This document shows, piece after piece, positions 33,258 through 41,585 of a stretch of 41,822 bases of DNA (position 1 is its first letter; each line of letters starts with the position of its first letter). Below the pieces are notes generated by a model, which worked only from the letters and a program-made list of their open reading frames with translations, was not told the DNA's origin and made no database searches. Source of the stretch: an uncultured Oscillospiraceae bacterium (GTDB lineage Bacteria; Bacillota; Clostridia; Oscillospirales; Oscillospiraceae); assembly GCA_934655875.1 (NCBI GenBank), contig CAKUHB010000023.1, positions 1 to 41,822 on the forward strand. The letters are read 5' to 3'. Made by a program: the position numbers and the translations under genes.

Positions 33258-35642
33258 TCAGCGCAGCGTGACGCCGAGGTCGTTTTTGAGCTTTTCCAGA
33301 ACGGCGTTCACAACGCCGGTGGTATCCTCGTCGGTCAGCGTGCGGTCGTCCGCGCGCAGCTCCAGACTGAACGCGACGCTCTTCTTGCCCGGGGCAATGC
33401 CGGGGCCGCGGTAGATATCAAACAGCTGGATGGAGCGCAGCAGCTTGCCGCCTGCCTTCTTGATGCAGGCTTCGAGCATGCCGACGGTCATCGCTTCTTC
33501 GCAGACGAGCGCGAGGTCGCGGCTGACGGTCGGGAACTTCGGCAGGCTGTGGAACACGCGCTCCGGCGCGAGCGCCGACTGAAGACCCGTGAAGTCCAGC
33601 TCCGCGACGTAGACCTCGCCGCCGATGCCGTAGGTCTCCGCGACCAGCGGATGGATCTGACCGATGACACCGAGCTTCTTGCCGTCAATGATAATGTCCG
33701 CGCAGCGGCCGGGATGGTAGCTGGGGTTCTTCGTGTCGGCAATGTAGGTCGCCGGATGCACGTTCAGCTGGTCGAGAATGGCGTCGATCTCACCCTTGAG
33801 CGTGAAGAAGTTTTCATGTTCGCCATAGGTGCCGAAGATCATGCGCTTCGGTTCGTCGGGCAGCTTCTGGCCCTCGACCGGCAGATAGATCTTGCCGATC
33901 TCATAGAGCTTGACGCCCTTGTTCTTGAAGGCAAAGTTGCGGGAGAGAATGTCCAGCATGCTGGGGAGGATAACCGTGCGCATGATGGAGGTGTCCTCGC
34001 CCAGCGGGTTCACGAGCTTGACGGTCTTGCGCAGCGGGCTGTCCGCCGGGATGCGGATGGCGTCAAACGAAGCGGGGGAGACGAAGGAATACGTGATGAT
34101 CTCGCTGTAGCCCATCGCGCGCGCAGCAGCGCCGGCGGCGTTTTCGAGCTTCTGCGCGTCGGAGTAGCCGCCCATGGTGGTCGCGCCGCGCATGAGCGTG
34201 GTCTCAATGTTGTTGTAGCCATAATACCGGGCAACTTCTTCCGCGATGTCGGCCATCACGCGCAGATCGGGCCGCCACGACGGAACCTGGATCATACCGT
34301 CCACAACGGGGACCTCTTCGCGGCGCAGATACTCGATCATGTCCGCTTCCGGAATGTCGGTGCCGAGCAGGGCGTTGATGCGTTCCGGCTCCAGCTTGAC
34401 CGTGACGGGCTGCGGGACATAGTTCAGAACGTCGATCATGCCATCCATGACCTCGCCTGCACCCAGCAGCTCGACCAGCTCGCACGCGCGGTTGACAGCG
34501 GGGACAGTCAGCATCGGGTCAATGTCCTTTTCAAACTTGGCCGAAGCGTCCGTGCGCATGCCGAGCGCCAGCGCCGTCTTGCGGATAGACGCGCCGAGGA
34601 AGTTGGCGGATTCAAACACGACGTCGATCGTGTCGTCCACGATCTCGCTGTTTTCGCCGCCCATGACGCCGGCCAGACCGACGGGCTTCGTCTCGTCCGC
34701 GATGACGAGCATATCGGGCTGGAGATTGCGCACATTGCCGTCCAGCGTGGTGAGCGTCTTGTCCTCGCCCGCGCGGCGGACGACGATCTTGCCGCCCTTC
34801 ACATAGCGGTAGTCGAACGCGTGCATCGGCTGGCCGTATTCGACCATGACGTAGTTCGTGATATCCACGATGTTGTTGATCGGGCGGATACCGGCCGAGC
34901 GCAGGCGCTGGCGCATCCACTTGGGGCTGGGTGCGATCTTGACGTTGCGCACCATGCGGGCGGTGTAGCGCGGGCAGAGATCGTCCGCCTGCACGTCGAC
35001 GTCCAGCAGGTCGCAGAGATTGCCCTCCGCGCCGCCCTTGACGACCGGCTCGTGGTGCTTCATCGGCACGTTGAACGCCGCGGCGGTCTCACGCGCAAGA
35101 CCGATGAGCGAGTAGCAGTCCGGACGGTTGTTCGTGATCTCAAATTCGACGATGGAATCGTCGTTGCCGATCACAACATTCATGTCCTCGCCGATCTCGC
35201 AGCCCTCGTCATTGAGGATCCAGATGCCGTCGGCGTATGCTTCGGGGCAGTCATGCTCGGTCAGCCCCAGTTCCTTGTAGGAGCAGAGCATACCGCAGGA
35301 CTCCACGCCGCGGAGCTTGCCCTTCGTGATGTGGATGCCGCCGGGCAGGTAAGAGTTGTGCTGCGCGACCGGGACAAGATCGCCCTCGTGGACGTTCTGC
35401 GCGCCGGTCACGATCTGCACCGGCTCGCCGGAGCCGTCGTCGACCATGCAGACCCACATGTGGTCGGAGTTTTCATGCTTTTTCATGGACAGAACCTTGC
35501 CGACGACGACGTTTTTGATCTCGGCGTCCATGCGCTCGGTCGTCTCGACCTTCTGACCGGCGAGGGTCATGACGGAGTCGTATTCTTTATCCGTAGCCGT
35601 GATGTCAACAAATTCACGGAGCCATTTTCTCGAAATATTCAT
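33258..35642 (-). CDS. pheT: Phenylalanyl-tRNA synthetase beta subunit
   Basis: Forms the alpha2-beta2 enzyme with PheS. The 794 residues are full length. MNISRKWLREFVDI opens the protein. The tRNA-binding (OB) domain, with VVGKVLSMKKHENSDHMWVCMVD and CGMLCSYKELGL, spans about 40-150. The B3/B4 editing region follows with EITNNRPDCYSLIGLARE, then B5 (PEADMIEYLRR), the catalytic-like core (RVMADIAEEVARYYGY) and the C-terminal FDX-ACB anticodon-binding domain (FHSLPKFPTVSRDLALV to the end). It lies 12 bp after pheS in the same transcript under a T-box. Confidence 0.97.
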   Translation of the reverse strand: MNISRKWLREFVDITATDKEYDSVMTLAGQKVETTERMDAEIKNVVVGKVLSMKKHENSDHMWVCMVDDGSGEPVQIVTGAQNVHEGDLVPVAQHNSYLPGGIHITKGKLRGVESCGMLCSYKELGLTEHDCPEAYADGIWILNDEGCEIGEDMNVVIGNDDSIVEFEITNNRPDCYSLIGLARETAAAFNVPMKHHEPVVKGGAEGNLCDLLDVDVQADDLCPRYTARMVRNVKIAPSPKWMRQRLRSAGIRPINNIVDITNYVMVEYGQPMHAFDYRYVKGGKIVVRRAGEDKTLTTLDGNVRNLQPDMLVIADETKPVGLAGVMGGENSEIVDDTIDVVFESANFLGASIRKTALALGMRTDASAKFEKDIDPMLTVPAVNRACELVELLGAGEVMDGMIDVLNYVPQPVTVKLEPERINALLGTDIPEADMIEYLRREEVPVVDGMIQVPSWRPDLRVMADIAEEVARYYGYNNIETTLMRGATTMGGYSDAQKLENAAGAAARAMGYSEIITYSFVSPASFDAIRIPADSPLRKTVKLVNPLGEDTSIMRTVILPSMLDILSRNFAFKNKGVKLYEIGKIYLPVEGQKLPDEPKRMIFGTYGEHENFFTLKGEIDAILDQLNVHPATYIADTKNPSYHPGRCADIIIDGKKLGVIGQIHPLVAETYGIGGEVYVAELDFTGLQSALAPERVFHSLPKFPTVSRDLALVCEEAMTVGMLEACIKKAGGKLLRSIQLFDIYRGPGIAPGKKSVAFSLELRADDRTLTDEDTTGVVNAVLEKLKNDLGVTLR

Positions 35643-35654
35643 GTCGTACCCTCC

Positions 35655-36683
35655 TTAGAACTGAGACAGGAAGCGGATGTCGTTTTCGAAGATCATGCGC
35701 ATGTCGCTGATCTTGAAGCGGCGCATGGCCATGCGCTCCAGGCCGATGCCGAAGGCAAAGCCGGAATAGATCTCCGGGTCAATGCCGCAGCCGGCCAGCA
35801 CCTTCGGGTGCACCATGCCGGCGCCCAGCAGCTCGATCCAGCCCTCGCCCTTGCAGGTCGGGCAGCCCTTGCCGCGGCAATTGAAGCACTGCACGTCGAC
35901 CTCGCAGCTCGGCTCGGTGAACGGGAAGTGGTGCGGGCGGAAACGGACGACGGAGTCCTGACCATACATGGCCTTGATGAGCGTCTCGAGCGTGCCCTTG
36001 AGATCGGCCATCGTGATGCCCTTGTCGATGACCAGACCCTCGATCTGGTGGAACATCGGCGAGTGCGTCGCGTCGACCTCGTCCTTGCGGTACACGCGGC
36101 CCGGCGCCAGAATGCGGATGGGCGGCTGGCCGATGGCTTCCATGGCGCGGATCTGCATGGGGCTGGTCTGCGTGCGCAGGAGGACTTCCTCGTCGTCCGT
36201 AATATAGAACGTGTCGCTGCGGTCACGGGAGGGATGGTTCTCTGCAATATTCAGCTTTGTGAAGTTATAGTCGGCAAGCTCGACCTCGGGGCCGTCAAGA
36301 ATTTTGAAGCCCATGGAGATGAAAATGTCCTTGGCTTCGTCCAGCGCCTTGTTCATCGGGTGACGGTGGCCCAGCTGCACGGGCGTGCCGGGGATAGTCA
36401 CGTCGATGGCTTCGGCTTCCAGCTTTGCTTCGAGCGCCTTTTCCTTCAGCTCGGTGCGGACGGTCTCAATCTTCTCCTCGATGGCGGCGCGGACGTTGTT
36501 CGCGGCCTGACCCATGACCGGGCGCTCCTCTGCCGACAGCTTGCCCATCATCTTCAGGACGCCCGTCAGCTCGCCCTTTTTGCCAAGAAAGCGCACGCGC
36601 AGCGCGTCCAGCTCACCCGCGTCCTTGACGCTCTCCAGCGCGCCCAGCGCTTCCTGCCGGATCTTTTCCAGTTGTTCTTTCAT
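35655..36683 (-). CDS. pheS: Phenylalanyl-tRNA synthetase alpha subunit
   Basis: Catalytic subunit charging tRNA-Phe. The 342 residues include the N-terminal coiled coil (about 1-85, with LRVRFLGKKGELTGVLKMMG), class II motif 2 in APGRVYRKDEVDATHSPMFHQIEG, the segment VQCFNCRGKGCPTCKGEGW and motif 3 in SGFAFGIGLERMAM. The ATG at 36683 has AAAGGAGA upstream. The frame stays open into the T-box leader but has no ribosome site there. It is translated with pheT from one message. Confidence 0.97.
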   Translation of the reverse strand: MKEQLEKIRQEALGALESVKDAGELDALRVRFLGKKGELTGVLKMMGKLSAEERPVMGQAANNVRAAIEEKIETVRTELKEKALEAKLEAEAIDVTIPGTPVQLGHRHPMNKALDEAKDIFISMGFKILDGPEVELADYNFTKLNIAENHPSRDRSDTFYITDDEEVLLRTQTSPMQIRAMEAIGQPPIRILAPGRVYRKDEVDATHSPMFHQIEGLVIDKGITMADLKGTLETLIKAMYGQDSVVRFRPHHFPFTEPSCEVDVQCFNCRGKGCPTCKGEGWIELLGAGMVHPKVLAGCGIDPEIYSGFAFGIGLERMAMRRFKISDMRMIFENDIRFLSQF

Positions 36684-36721
36684 AAACGAAGGTCTCCTTT
36701 TCGTGATAATACAGAGTCGTG

Positions 36722-36975
36722 CAAAAAAATAAGCCTTCCGTCCGATTAGGGGACGAAAGACCATGCTTCCGCGGTACCACCCGCTGTTCGCAGCGTCAGC
36801 TGCGCAACTTGAAGCCGGTAACGGCGGCTGGCCGGCGCGTCCTACTAGCAGTTCAGACGGCAGCTCCCGAGAGAAGGCCCTGACCTTTGCCGGGGGGCGG
36901 CTTTCAGCGTTGCGCACCCTCTCTGCACCCGGCCGTAACAGGCAGGACAGCTCGTTCCTCGCTTTTTAAGTATCA
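36722..36975 (-). promoter_or_regulatory. Phe T-box leader of pheST
   Basis: Minus-strand T-box GCGGGTGGTACCGCGG (36769-36784). Its UGGU (36776-36779) suits tRNA-Phe (discriminator A). AGAGAG of Stem I is upstream. A UUC triplet at 36873-36875 lies about 43 nt after it, close to the spacing of the specifier in the Trp leader of this window, and is the candidate specifier. The terminator pairs 36751-36761 with 36733-36743 (11 bp with two G-U pairs) and is followed by a T run near 36722-36730. Confidence 0.88.
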
Positions 36976-36980
36976 GCAGC

Positions 36981-37009
36981 ATTTTAGCACGGAATTTCCC
37001 GTTTGGCAA
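36981..37009 (-). promoter_or_regulatory. Promoter of the pheST transcript
   Basis: Minus strand TTGCCA (37004-37009), 17 bp, TAAAAT (36981-36986). It begins about 23 bp after the stop of the TIGR04076-like gene, with no clear terminator between. Read-through from the TIR operon into the T-box is possible. Confidence 0.75.
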
Positions 37010-37031
37010 TACTTTTTTCGGGAGATCCGGT

Positions 37032-37349
37032 TTATCTTCCCACATCTTCGTCCAGCGCTTCCACCAGAAAGCTGACCGGGCGGAAGCCGTCGTTGCAGCT
37101 GAGCATGGCAGAGCGCGGATTCTTCATCCAGCCGTCGTAAAAATTTTCTCCGCCGTGCGCCAGCGCCAGCACGAACGGCGACAGCGTGTCCCACGCGCTC
37201 TGGCAGAATCCCTCCGGCTTCTGCCAGCCCTCGGCAAGAAAGACCTGCCCCACCTGCATCCGGCAGGCGTCGGTCATGGGATTCTCATATTGCGCCATCA
37301 GCTCCGGGTAGCTGGCAATGCGCATGACGGTGATCCGGATCTTCTTCAT
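37032..37349 (-). CDS. TIGR04076-family small protein of unknown function
   Basis: 105 residues. The pattern MKKIRITVMRIASYPEL, QVFLAEGWQKPEGFCQSAWDTLSPFVLALAHGG, then CNDGFRPVSFLVEA is the TIGR04076 family layout as I know it. No function has been assigned to that family to my knowledge. Conserved-looking cysteines are Cys29, Cys49 and Cys84, which could bind metal; this is inference. The ATG at 37349 has GAGGAGG upstream. It starts 10 bp after the TIR gene stops, so the two form an operon, and it may modulate the TIR protein. Confidence 0.82.
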   Translation of the reverse strand: MKKIRITVMRIASYPELMAQYENPMTDACRMQVGQVFLAEGWQKPEGFCQSAWDTLSPFVLALAHGGENFYDGWMKNPRSAMLSCNDGFRPVSFLVEALDEDVGR

Positions 37350-37359
37350 CGCAGCCTCC

Positions 37360-38283
37360 TCAGATTCTTCCTTCCGGTTCTTCCGGATCGTCGATGCCGA
37401 CCTGCGGCAAGCGCTGATCCCAATGCATTTTCTGCAGAAACTCCATGATCATTTTCCGTTTGTCCGCTTCATGCAGTGTGCGGAATGTCGACCGGTGCGG
37501 CGGCTCAGTCGGGTCGCCGAAGGTTCGGCGGAACGTCTCCATACGCCGCCAGACGTATTCCTCGCATTCATTGACCGTGTTCCCAACGTAGATCGTGTAG
37601 GCGGAAAGCTTCGTGTTGTTGGGGTTGATGTCGGTGTGGTCGGCGGCCATGTAGGCGCCTTTTACCATGCGGATAGAGAGACAGTCCCGCTTTTCCGGGG
37701 AAACAAAGGCACTGAGCGTGATGGAATACGGATTTTTCGTCCGGCCGGTCCAGACAGACCAGCGGTATTCATCTGCCTGCCGGACGAGCCGGGTAACAAG
37801 CTCTGCAAATTCCTCTTCGCGGAAGCGCTTCCAGTCAACAGACTGGTCGCCCATGAACAGCCGCCAGTTGTTTTCCGTGATAGATTCTGCATGCTTCAGG
37901 CCGAGCGCGCGGCACAGCTCAAGCAGGCCCGCGTTGTAGTCTGTCCGGAAATCAGCGTATTTCCGATCTGCCAGCATGGATGGCAGGCAGCAGTCGCGAT
38001 ACATGATCGGAAGAACAATGATCCGGCGCTCGGACATCTGCCGGCACCATGCTGCGCTCAGCTCGTTCCGAACCCATTCGGACGCGAGTGCGTCCGGCGA
38101 GAGCACAAGCGCAAAATAATCGTTTTCCTGCACGCCCTCCATGACCCGCCACGTGAGAGATTCGCCGACGTTGATGGCCCATTTGTCAAACCAGACATTG
38201 ATACCGACCTGGACAAGATCCCGCGCCAGCTTTTCTACAAACGGTTTATCGACGCTGCTGTGACTGAGAAATAAACTCGGCAT
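37360..38283 (-). CDS. TIR-domain protein with uncharacterised C-terminal domain
   Basis: 307 residues beginning MPSLFLSHSSVDK, the first strand and box 1 of a TIR domain (about 1-125). VWFDKWAINVGESL, then YFALVLSPDALASEWVRNELSAAW follow. Glu74 in the last segment aligns with the catalytic Glu of NAD-cleaving TIR domains (SARM1 WVHKEI), so NADase activity is plausible. The C-terminal half (about 130-307) has many Trp, Tyr and Arg residues, MVKGAYMAADHTDINPNN and a charged end; I recognise no domain. It has no signal peptide. AAGGAAGGAG precedes the ATG at 38283. Bacterial TIR proteins often act in phage defence by NAD depletion; that role is inferred here. Confidence 0.87.
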   Translation of the reverse strand: MPSLFLSHSSVDKPFVEKLARDLVQVGINVWFDKWAINVGESLTWRVMEGVQENDYFALVLSPDALASEWVRNELSAAWCRQMSERRIIVLPIMYRDCCLPSMLADRKYADFRTDYNAGLLELCRALGLKHAESITENNWRLFMGDQSVDWKRFREEEFAELVTRLVRQADEYRWSVWTGRTKNPYSITLSAFVSPEKRDCLSIRMVKGAYMAADHTDINPNNTKLSAYTIYVGNTVNECEEYVWRRMETFRRTFGDPTEPPHRSTFRTLHEADKRKMIMEFLQKMHWDQRLPQVGIDDPEEPEGRI

Positions 38284-38340
38284 GGTAGGCTCCTTCCTTA
38301 TTCCTGCAAGATCTGTCAAACTCCAATTGATTCTGTCTTC

Positions 38341-38369
38341 ATCTTACGTTACTGCCCGCCGGTTGTCAA
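38341..38369 (-). promoter_or_regulatory. Promoter of the TIR operon
   Basis: Minus strand TTGACA (38364-38369), 17 bp, TAAGAT (38341-38346). It lies across the 3' end of the MerR gene, so the TIR operon can be expressed independently of that gene. Confidence 0.65.
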
Positions 38370-38840
38370 TGAAGCATCTGCCTTTTTGGCGCCGGGCGTC
38401 TGCCGCAGCTCGCGGCGGATCGCGCGGAATTGGGCGGGGACGGCTTCGTCCGGCATTTGCTGCGGGACGTCGGTCGTACCGGCGGCCCTGGCGGTCTCAT
38501 AGTACCAGCACTTGTAATTGACCATTTCCAGCGTGTGCCGCAGCGCCTCCAGCTGCTCGGTAAGCGATTGCTGCTGGTGCCGGAAGAGCTGCAGGCGCAG
38601 CTCGATGGTGTCGTTTCCCTGCAAAGCCAGCTCAATATACTGCCGGATGTCGCGGATGGACATACCGGCTGTTTTCATGCAGCCGATGACCCGCAGCCAT
38701 TCAAAATCAGACGCCCGGAACATCCGGATCCCGCCGGAGGAGCGCTCCACAAACGGCAGAAGCCCTTCTTTATCATAATAGCGCAGCGTGGACGCGGGCA
38801 CGCCCAGCAGCTTCGCCATCTCGCCGACCGTATAGACCAT
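38349..38840 (-). CDS. MerR-family transcriptional regulator
   Basis: 163 residues. The N-terminal MerR winged helix is clear: MVYTVGEMAKLLGVPASTLRYYDKEGLLPFVERSSGGIRMF. A long dimerisation helix follows (about 75-115). The C-terminal tail has one Cys (YKCWYYETARAAG) and no obvious metal site. The start at 38840 has GGAGGA; an upstream ATG has no ribosome site. It is divergent from the cupin and aldo/keto reductase genes, whose promoter has the MerR-type 19-bp spacer, so it probably activates them in response to an aldehyde or redox signal (inference). Confidence 0.93.
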   Translation of the reverse strand: MVYTVGEMAKLLGVPASTLRYYDKEGLLPFVERSSGGIRMFRASDFEWLRVIGCMKTAGMSIRDIRQYIELALQGNDTIELRLQLFRHQQQSLTEQLEALRHTLEMVNYKCWYYETARAAGTTDVPQQMPDEAVPAQFRAIRRELRQTPGAKKADASLTTGGQ

Positions 38841-38870
38841 AAAATTTCCTCCGTGCAGACAAAAAAGCAC

Positions 38871-38919
38871 TTGACTGAAAGTGCACTTTAAGTTGTATAT
38901 TGTGCGTGAACTTTAAGTT
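38871..38919 (+). promoter_or_regulatory. MerR-type promoter (19-bp spacer) of the cupin-AKR operon
   Basis: TTGACT (38871-38876), 19-bp spacer, TATATT (38896-38901). The perfect palindrome AAAGTGCACTTT (38878-38889) lies in the spacer, where MerR proteins bind and untwist the DNA. ACTTTAAGTT occurs twice (38886-38895 and 38910-38919), the second within the palindrome AACTT-T-AAGTT. The second site could serve autoregulation. Confidence 0.78.
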
Positions 38920-38971
38920 ATCATACTGTCTTGCGGCGCAGCTGTCAAGACGGAAAACAGGAGGTATTCAT

Positions 38972-39409
38972 ATGAAATACAGCAGCAAGGAAGCGTTTGA
39001 GAAGGATAACATGTTCGGCACCGGCACGCCCAACACGGCCTATGCGCAGTATTTTATCGGGGATTCGTTCCTGCATCCGCTGACGGATCCGAAGAGCGGC
39101 CTGTTCGCGGCAAACGTGACGTTTGAGCCGGGCTGCCGCAACAACTGGCACATCCATCACGCGTCCAAAGGCGGCGGCCAGCTGCTTCTGTGTACGGCCG
39201 GCGAGGGCTGGTATCAGGAGGAGGGCAAGCCCGCCGTCAGCCTGAAGCCCGGAAGTGTTATTATGATTCCGGCCAACGTCAAGCACTGGCACGGCGCGAA
39301 GAAGGACAGCTGGTTCAGCCACATCGCTGTCGAGGTTCCGGGCGAGGACTGCCGCAACGAGTGGTGCGAACCGGTCTCGGATGAAGACTATGCAAAGCTG
39401 GAAGACTGA
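38972..39409 (+). CDS. Cupin-domain protein
   Basis: 145-residue single cupin. The first metal motif reads GCRNNWHIHHASKGGGQLLLCTAGEGWYQEEG, and the second PGSVIMIPANVKHWHGAKKDSWFSHIAVE, giving His ligands as in the carboxymuconolactone/quercetinase-like cupins that accompany reductases. MKYSSKEAFEKDNMFGTG opens it. AGGAGG (38959-38964) precedes the ATG at 38972. It shares a MerR-controlled transcript with the aldo/keto reductase. The reaction is unknown. Confidence 0.91.
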   Translation: MKYSSKEAFEKDNMFGTGTPNTAYAQYFIGDSFLHPLTDPKSGLFAANVTFEPGCRNNWHIHHASKGGGQLLLCTAGEGWYQEEGKPAVSLKPGSVIMIPANVKHWHGAKKDSWFSHIAVEVPGEDCRNEWCEPVSDEDYAKLED

Positions 39410-39422
39410 GGAGGAAACGAGG

Positions 39423-40289
39423 ATGTTACAGGAAACCTATACACTGACAAATGGCGTGCAGATCCCGAAGCTCGGTCTCGGGACGTGGTTCATTGACGAT
39501 GACAAGGCGGCGCAGGCCGTCCGCGACGCGGTCGCGCTGGGCTACCGCCTGATCGACACGGCGCAGGCCTATGGCAACGAGCGCGGCGTGGGCGAGGGCG
39601 TCCGCACCTGCGGCGCGGCGCGCGAAGAGCTGTTCGTGGCCAGCAAGGTGGCCGCGGAGCTGAAGACCTACGACTCCGCTGCGGCGTCCATCGACGAGAC
39701 ACTGCGGAAGATGGGGCTTGACTATCTGGATCAGATGATCATTCATTCCCCGCAGCCGTGGAGCGAGTTCCGCGTGGAAAAGCGCTATTTTGAAGAAAAC
39801 CGCGAGGTCTGGCGCGCGCTGGAGGATGCGCAGGCGGCAGGAAAGGTGCGCGTGATCGGCGTGTCCAATTTCCTGCGGGACGATCTTGAGAGCCTGTTCG
39901 CCGGCTGCCATGTCCGCCCCATGGTCAACCAGATCCTTCTGCATATCACCAACACCGATCTGGCCCTCGTGGACTTCTGCCGGAAAAACAACATCCGGGT
40001 CGAAGCGTATTCGCCCATTGCGCACGGCGAAGCGCTGAAAAACCCGGCGATCGCAAGGATGGCGGAGAAATACGGCGTGTCCGCCGCCCAGCTGTGCATC
40101 CGCTACGCCATCCAGCTCGGCACGGTCGCTCTGCCAAAGACCGCCAATCCCGGCCATATGAAGAGCAACGCGGACGTCGATTTCGTGATCTCGGAAGAGG
40201 ACATGCAGACGCTTCTGCACATGGAGCGCATCGCCGTTTACGGCGAGTTCGATATCTTCCCGGTCTTCAGCGGAAAGCCGCTGGCATAA
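39423..40289 (+). CDS. Aldo/keto reductase
   Basis: 288-residue NAD(P)H-dependent oxidoreductase reducing aldehydes or ketones. The catalytic tetrad can be seen: Asp and Tyr in LIDTAQAYGNERGVG, Lys in FVASKV and His in QMIIHSPQPW. The cofactor region is VIGVSNF, VEAYSPIAHG and LPKTANPGHMKSNADV. GTWFIDDDKAAQAVRDAVALGYR is the usual family start. The ATG at 39423 has AGGAGG 8 bp upstream. It begins 13 bp after the cupin gene, under the MerR-type promoter. Confidence 0.95.
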   Translation: MLQETYTLTNGVQIPKLGLGTWFIDDDKAAQAVRDAVALGYRLIDTAQAYGNERGVGEGVRTCGAAREELFVASKVAAELKTYDSAAASIDETLRKMGLDYLDQMIIHSPQPWSEFRVEKRYFEENREVWRALEDAQAAGKVRVIGVSNFLRDDLESLFAGCHVRPMVNQILLHITNTDLALVDFCRKNNIRVEAYSPIAHGEALKNPAIARMAEKYGVSAAQLCIRYAIQLGTVALPKTANPGHMKSNADVDFVISEEDMQTLLHMERIAVYGEFDIFPVFSGKPLA

Positions 40290-40300
40290 ACCAAAAGCAA

Positions 40301-40347
40301 AGCAGCGCGTCCTGCCCATTTCCGGGCAGGACGCGCTGCTGCTGTTT
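40301..40347. terminator. Terminator between the aldo/keto reductase and the peptidase gene
   Basis: A 17-bp perfect stem AGCAGCGCGTCCTGCCC (40301-40317 with 40324-40340), loop ATTTCC, then GCTGTTTATG. The two genes converge on it. The minus-strand side continues TTTGCTTTTGG, so it can act both ways. Confidence 0.88.
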
Positions 40348-40361
40348 ATGTACAGAGCCTT

Positions 40362-41585
40362 TTATACAGAAAGCCCGCCGCTCTCGAGCTGCTCCAGCAG
40401 GCGGACAGTTGCCCGGTAGCAGTTTTCCAACCCCTCGGCGTTCAGGTTGTCATAGGTATCCCGGCGCGTGTGATAGTAGTCCTCCAGCTTGTGATGGAGT
40501 CCTGTGATGCCCACCGCGCGGAAGCCGCCCTGCGTGAAGGCCGCGCTGTCCGTCGCTCCGCCGAAGAGCGGCACCTGCCCCTTTCTGCACGGAACGCCCA
40601 CGTCCTGCGCCGCGCGGAGAAACGCTTCCCCGAGCGCCGGGTCGGAAGCAACCGTGCCGTTCAGATCGCGCATGTTGACCATGAGATACCGCGGATCATG
40701 GATTGTGTCATAGCTGACGATATACGTCGGGACGTCCTGATACTCGCCCTTGTGCGCGGCGACCCATGCCTTCGCGCCGCGCAGCCCGGCTTCCTCTGAG
40801 CCGGTGAGGATCACGCCGATTTCGGTATGCTCCGGCGTGATGCCGAGCCGTTCCATCTCGCGCAGCAGGGCGATCCCCATGCAGCAGCCGGAAAGATTGT
40901 CGTTCGCGCCGTCCACGACGCGCTTTGGGTCATAGGTCTGCGTAACGAGCAGGAAAAACGGCACAAACGCCAGCCCGCAAAGTCCGGCCGTGCGCGTCCA
41001 CGCGCCTGCGCCAACGAGCGTGCAGACCGACAGGAACAGATAGAAAAATGCGCCCGTCAACGCGGCGACGCCAGGAATTTCAAACACGACGCCGCCAAAA
41101 TGATAGTTCAGCGGAAACTCCCACGCGGCGTCGATATGCCCGTTCAGAAAGATGCGCTGCCGGATCTCTCCGCTGCACGGGCGGAGCGCCGTGACGTTTA
41201 CGCCTTCCTTCTCCGGAAACAGCGGGTCGATGACCTGCCGGTACAGAACGAACTGGAACAGGAATAAAAGCAGATCCAGCACGCCGAATACCAGTCCCAG
41301 CCATGGGGACAGGAAGAAGCCAACCGCGCAGAGACAGTCCAGCGTTCCGGACAGGCGGAAATACTGATAAAATGCGCTGGGGTGTTCCTTGAAGGTCTCA
41401 ATTTTTACATTGCCGCAGCCGCACGCCCGGTGCAGCGCCGCCGCCATATCCTCCGCGGCTGCGCGCTCTCCTGCGCTCCCGGGTGCGCGCTTTGGGAGCG
41501 TCTTGCAGATCCGTGTGATCTCGCGGGTCATATACTGGACGCTCTGCCGACTGTCCGCCAGCAGAGCAGAAAACATGCTGGACAT
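40362..41585 (-). CDS. M28-type zinc peptidase with membrane segments
   Basis: 407-residue membrane-bound aminopeptidase-like protein. Metal-site motifs follow the M28 order: LNGHIDAAWE, DGANDNLSGCCMGIALL, TGSEEAGLRGAKAW, SYDTIHDP and HHKLEDYYHTRRDTYDNL near the end. Between the N-terminal cap and the metal motifs are hydrophobic segments (about 85-120) and, inserted after the first motif, two more (about 175-220). The start at 41585 is preferred: GAGGAG is 9 bp upstream, while the longer frame would need TTG. The substrate is unknown. The layout (membrane pairs interrupting the peptidase domain) is uncommon. Confidence 0.86.
   Translation of the reverse strand: MSSMFSALLADSRQSVQYMTREITRICKTLPKRAPGSAGERAAAEDMAAALHRACGCGNVKIETFKEHPSAFYQYFRLSGTLDCLCAVGFFLSPWLGLVFGVLDLLLFLFQFVLYRQVIDPLFPEKEGVNVTALRPCSGEIRQRIFLNGHIDAAWEFPLNYHFGGVVFEIPGVAALTGAFFYLFLSVCTLVGAGAWTRTAGLCGLAFVPFFLLVTQTYDPKRVVDGANDNLSGCCMGIALLREMERLGITPEHTEIGVILTGSEEAGLRGAKAWVAAHKGEYQDVPTYIVSYDTIHDPRYLMVNMRDLNGTVASDPALGEAFLRAAQDVGVPCRKGQVPLFGGATDSAAFTQGGFRAVGITGLHHKLEDYYHTRRDTYDNLNAEGLENCYRATVRLLEQLESGGLSV

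Noticed and set aside
33153..36749. Very long open frame (about 1200 codons) on the plus strand across pheT and pheS
   Set aside because: Antisense to two canonical synthetase genes; the His/Asp/Val-rich translation matches no family. High GC removes stops on the opposite strand.
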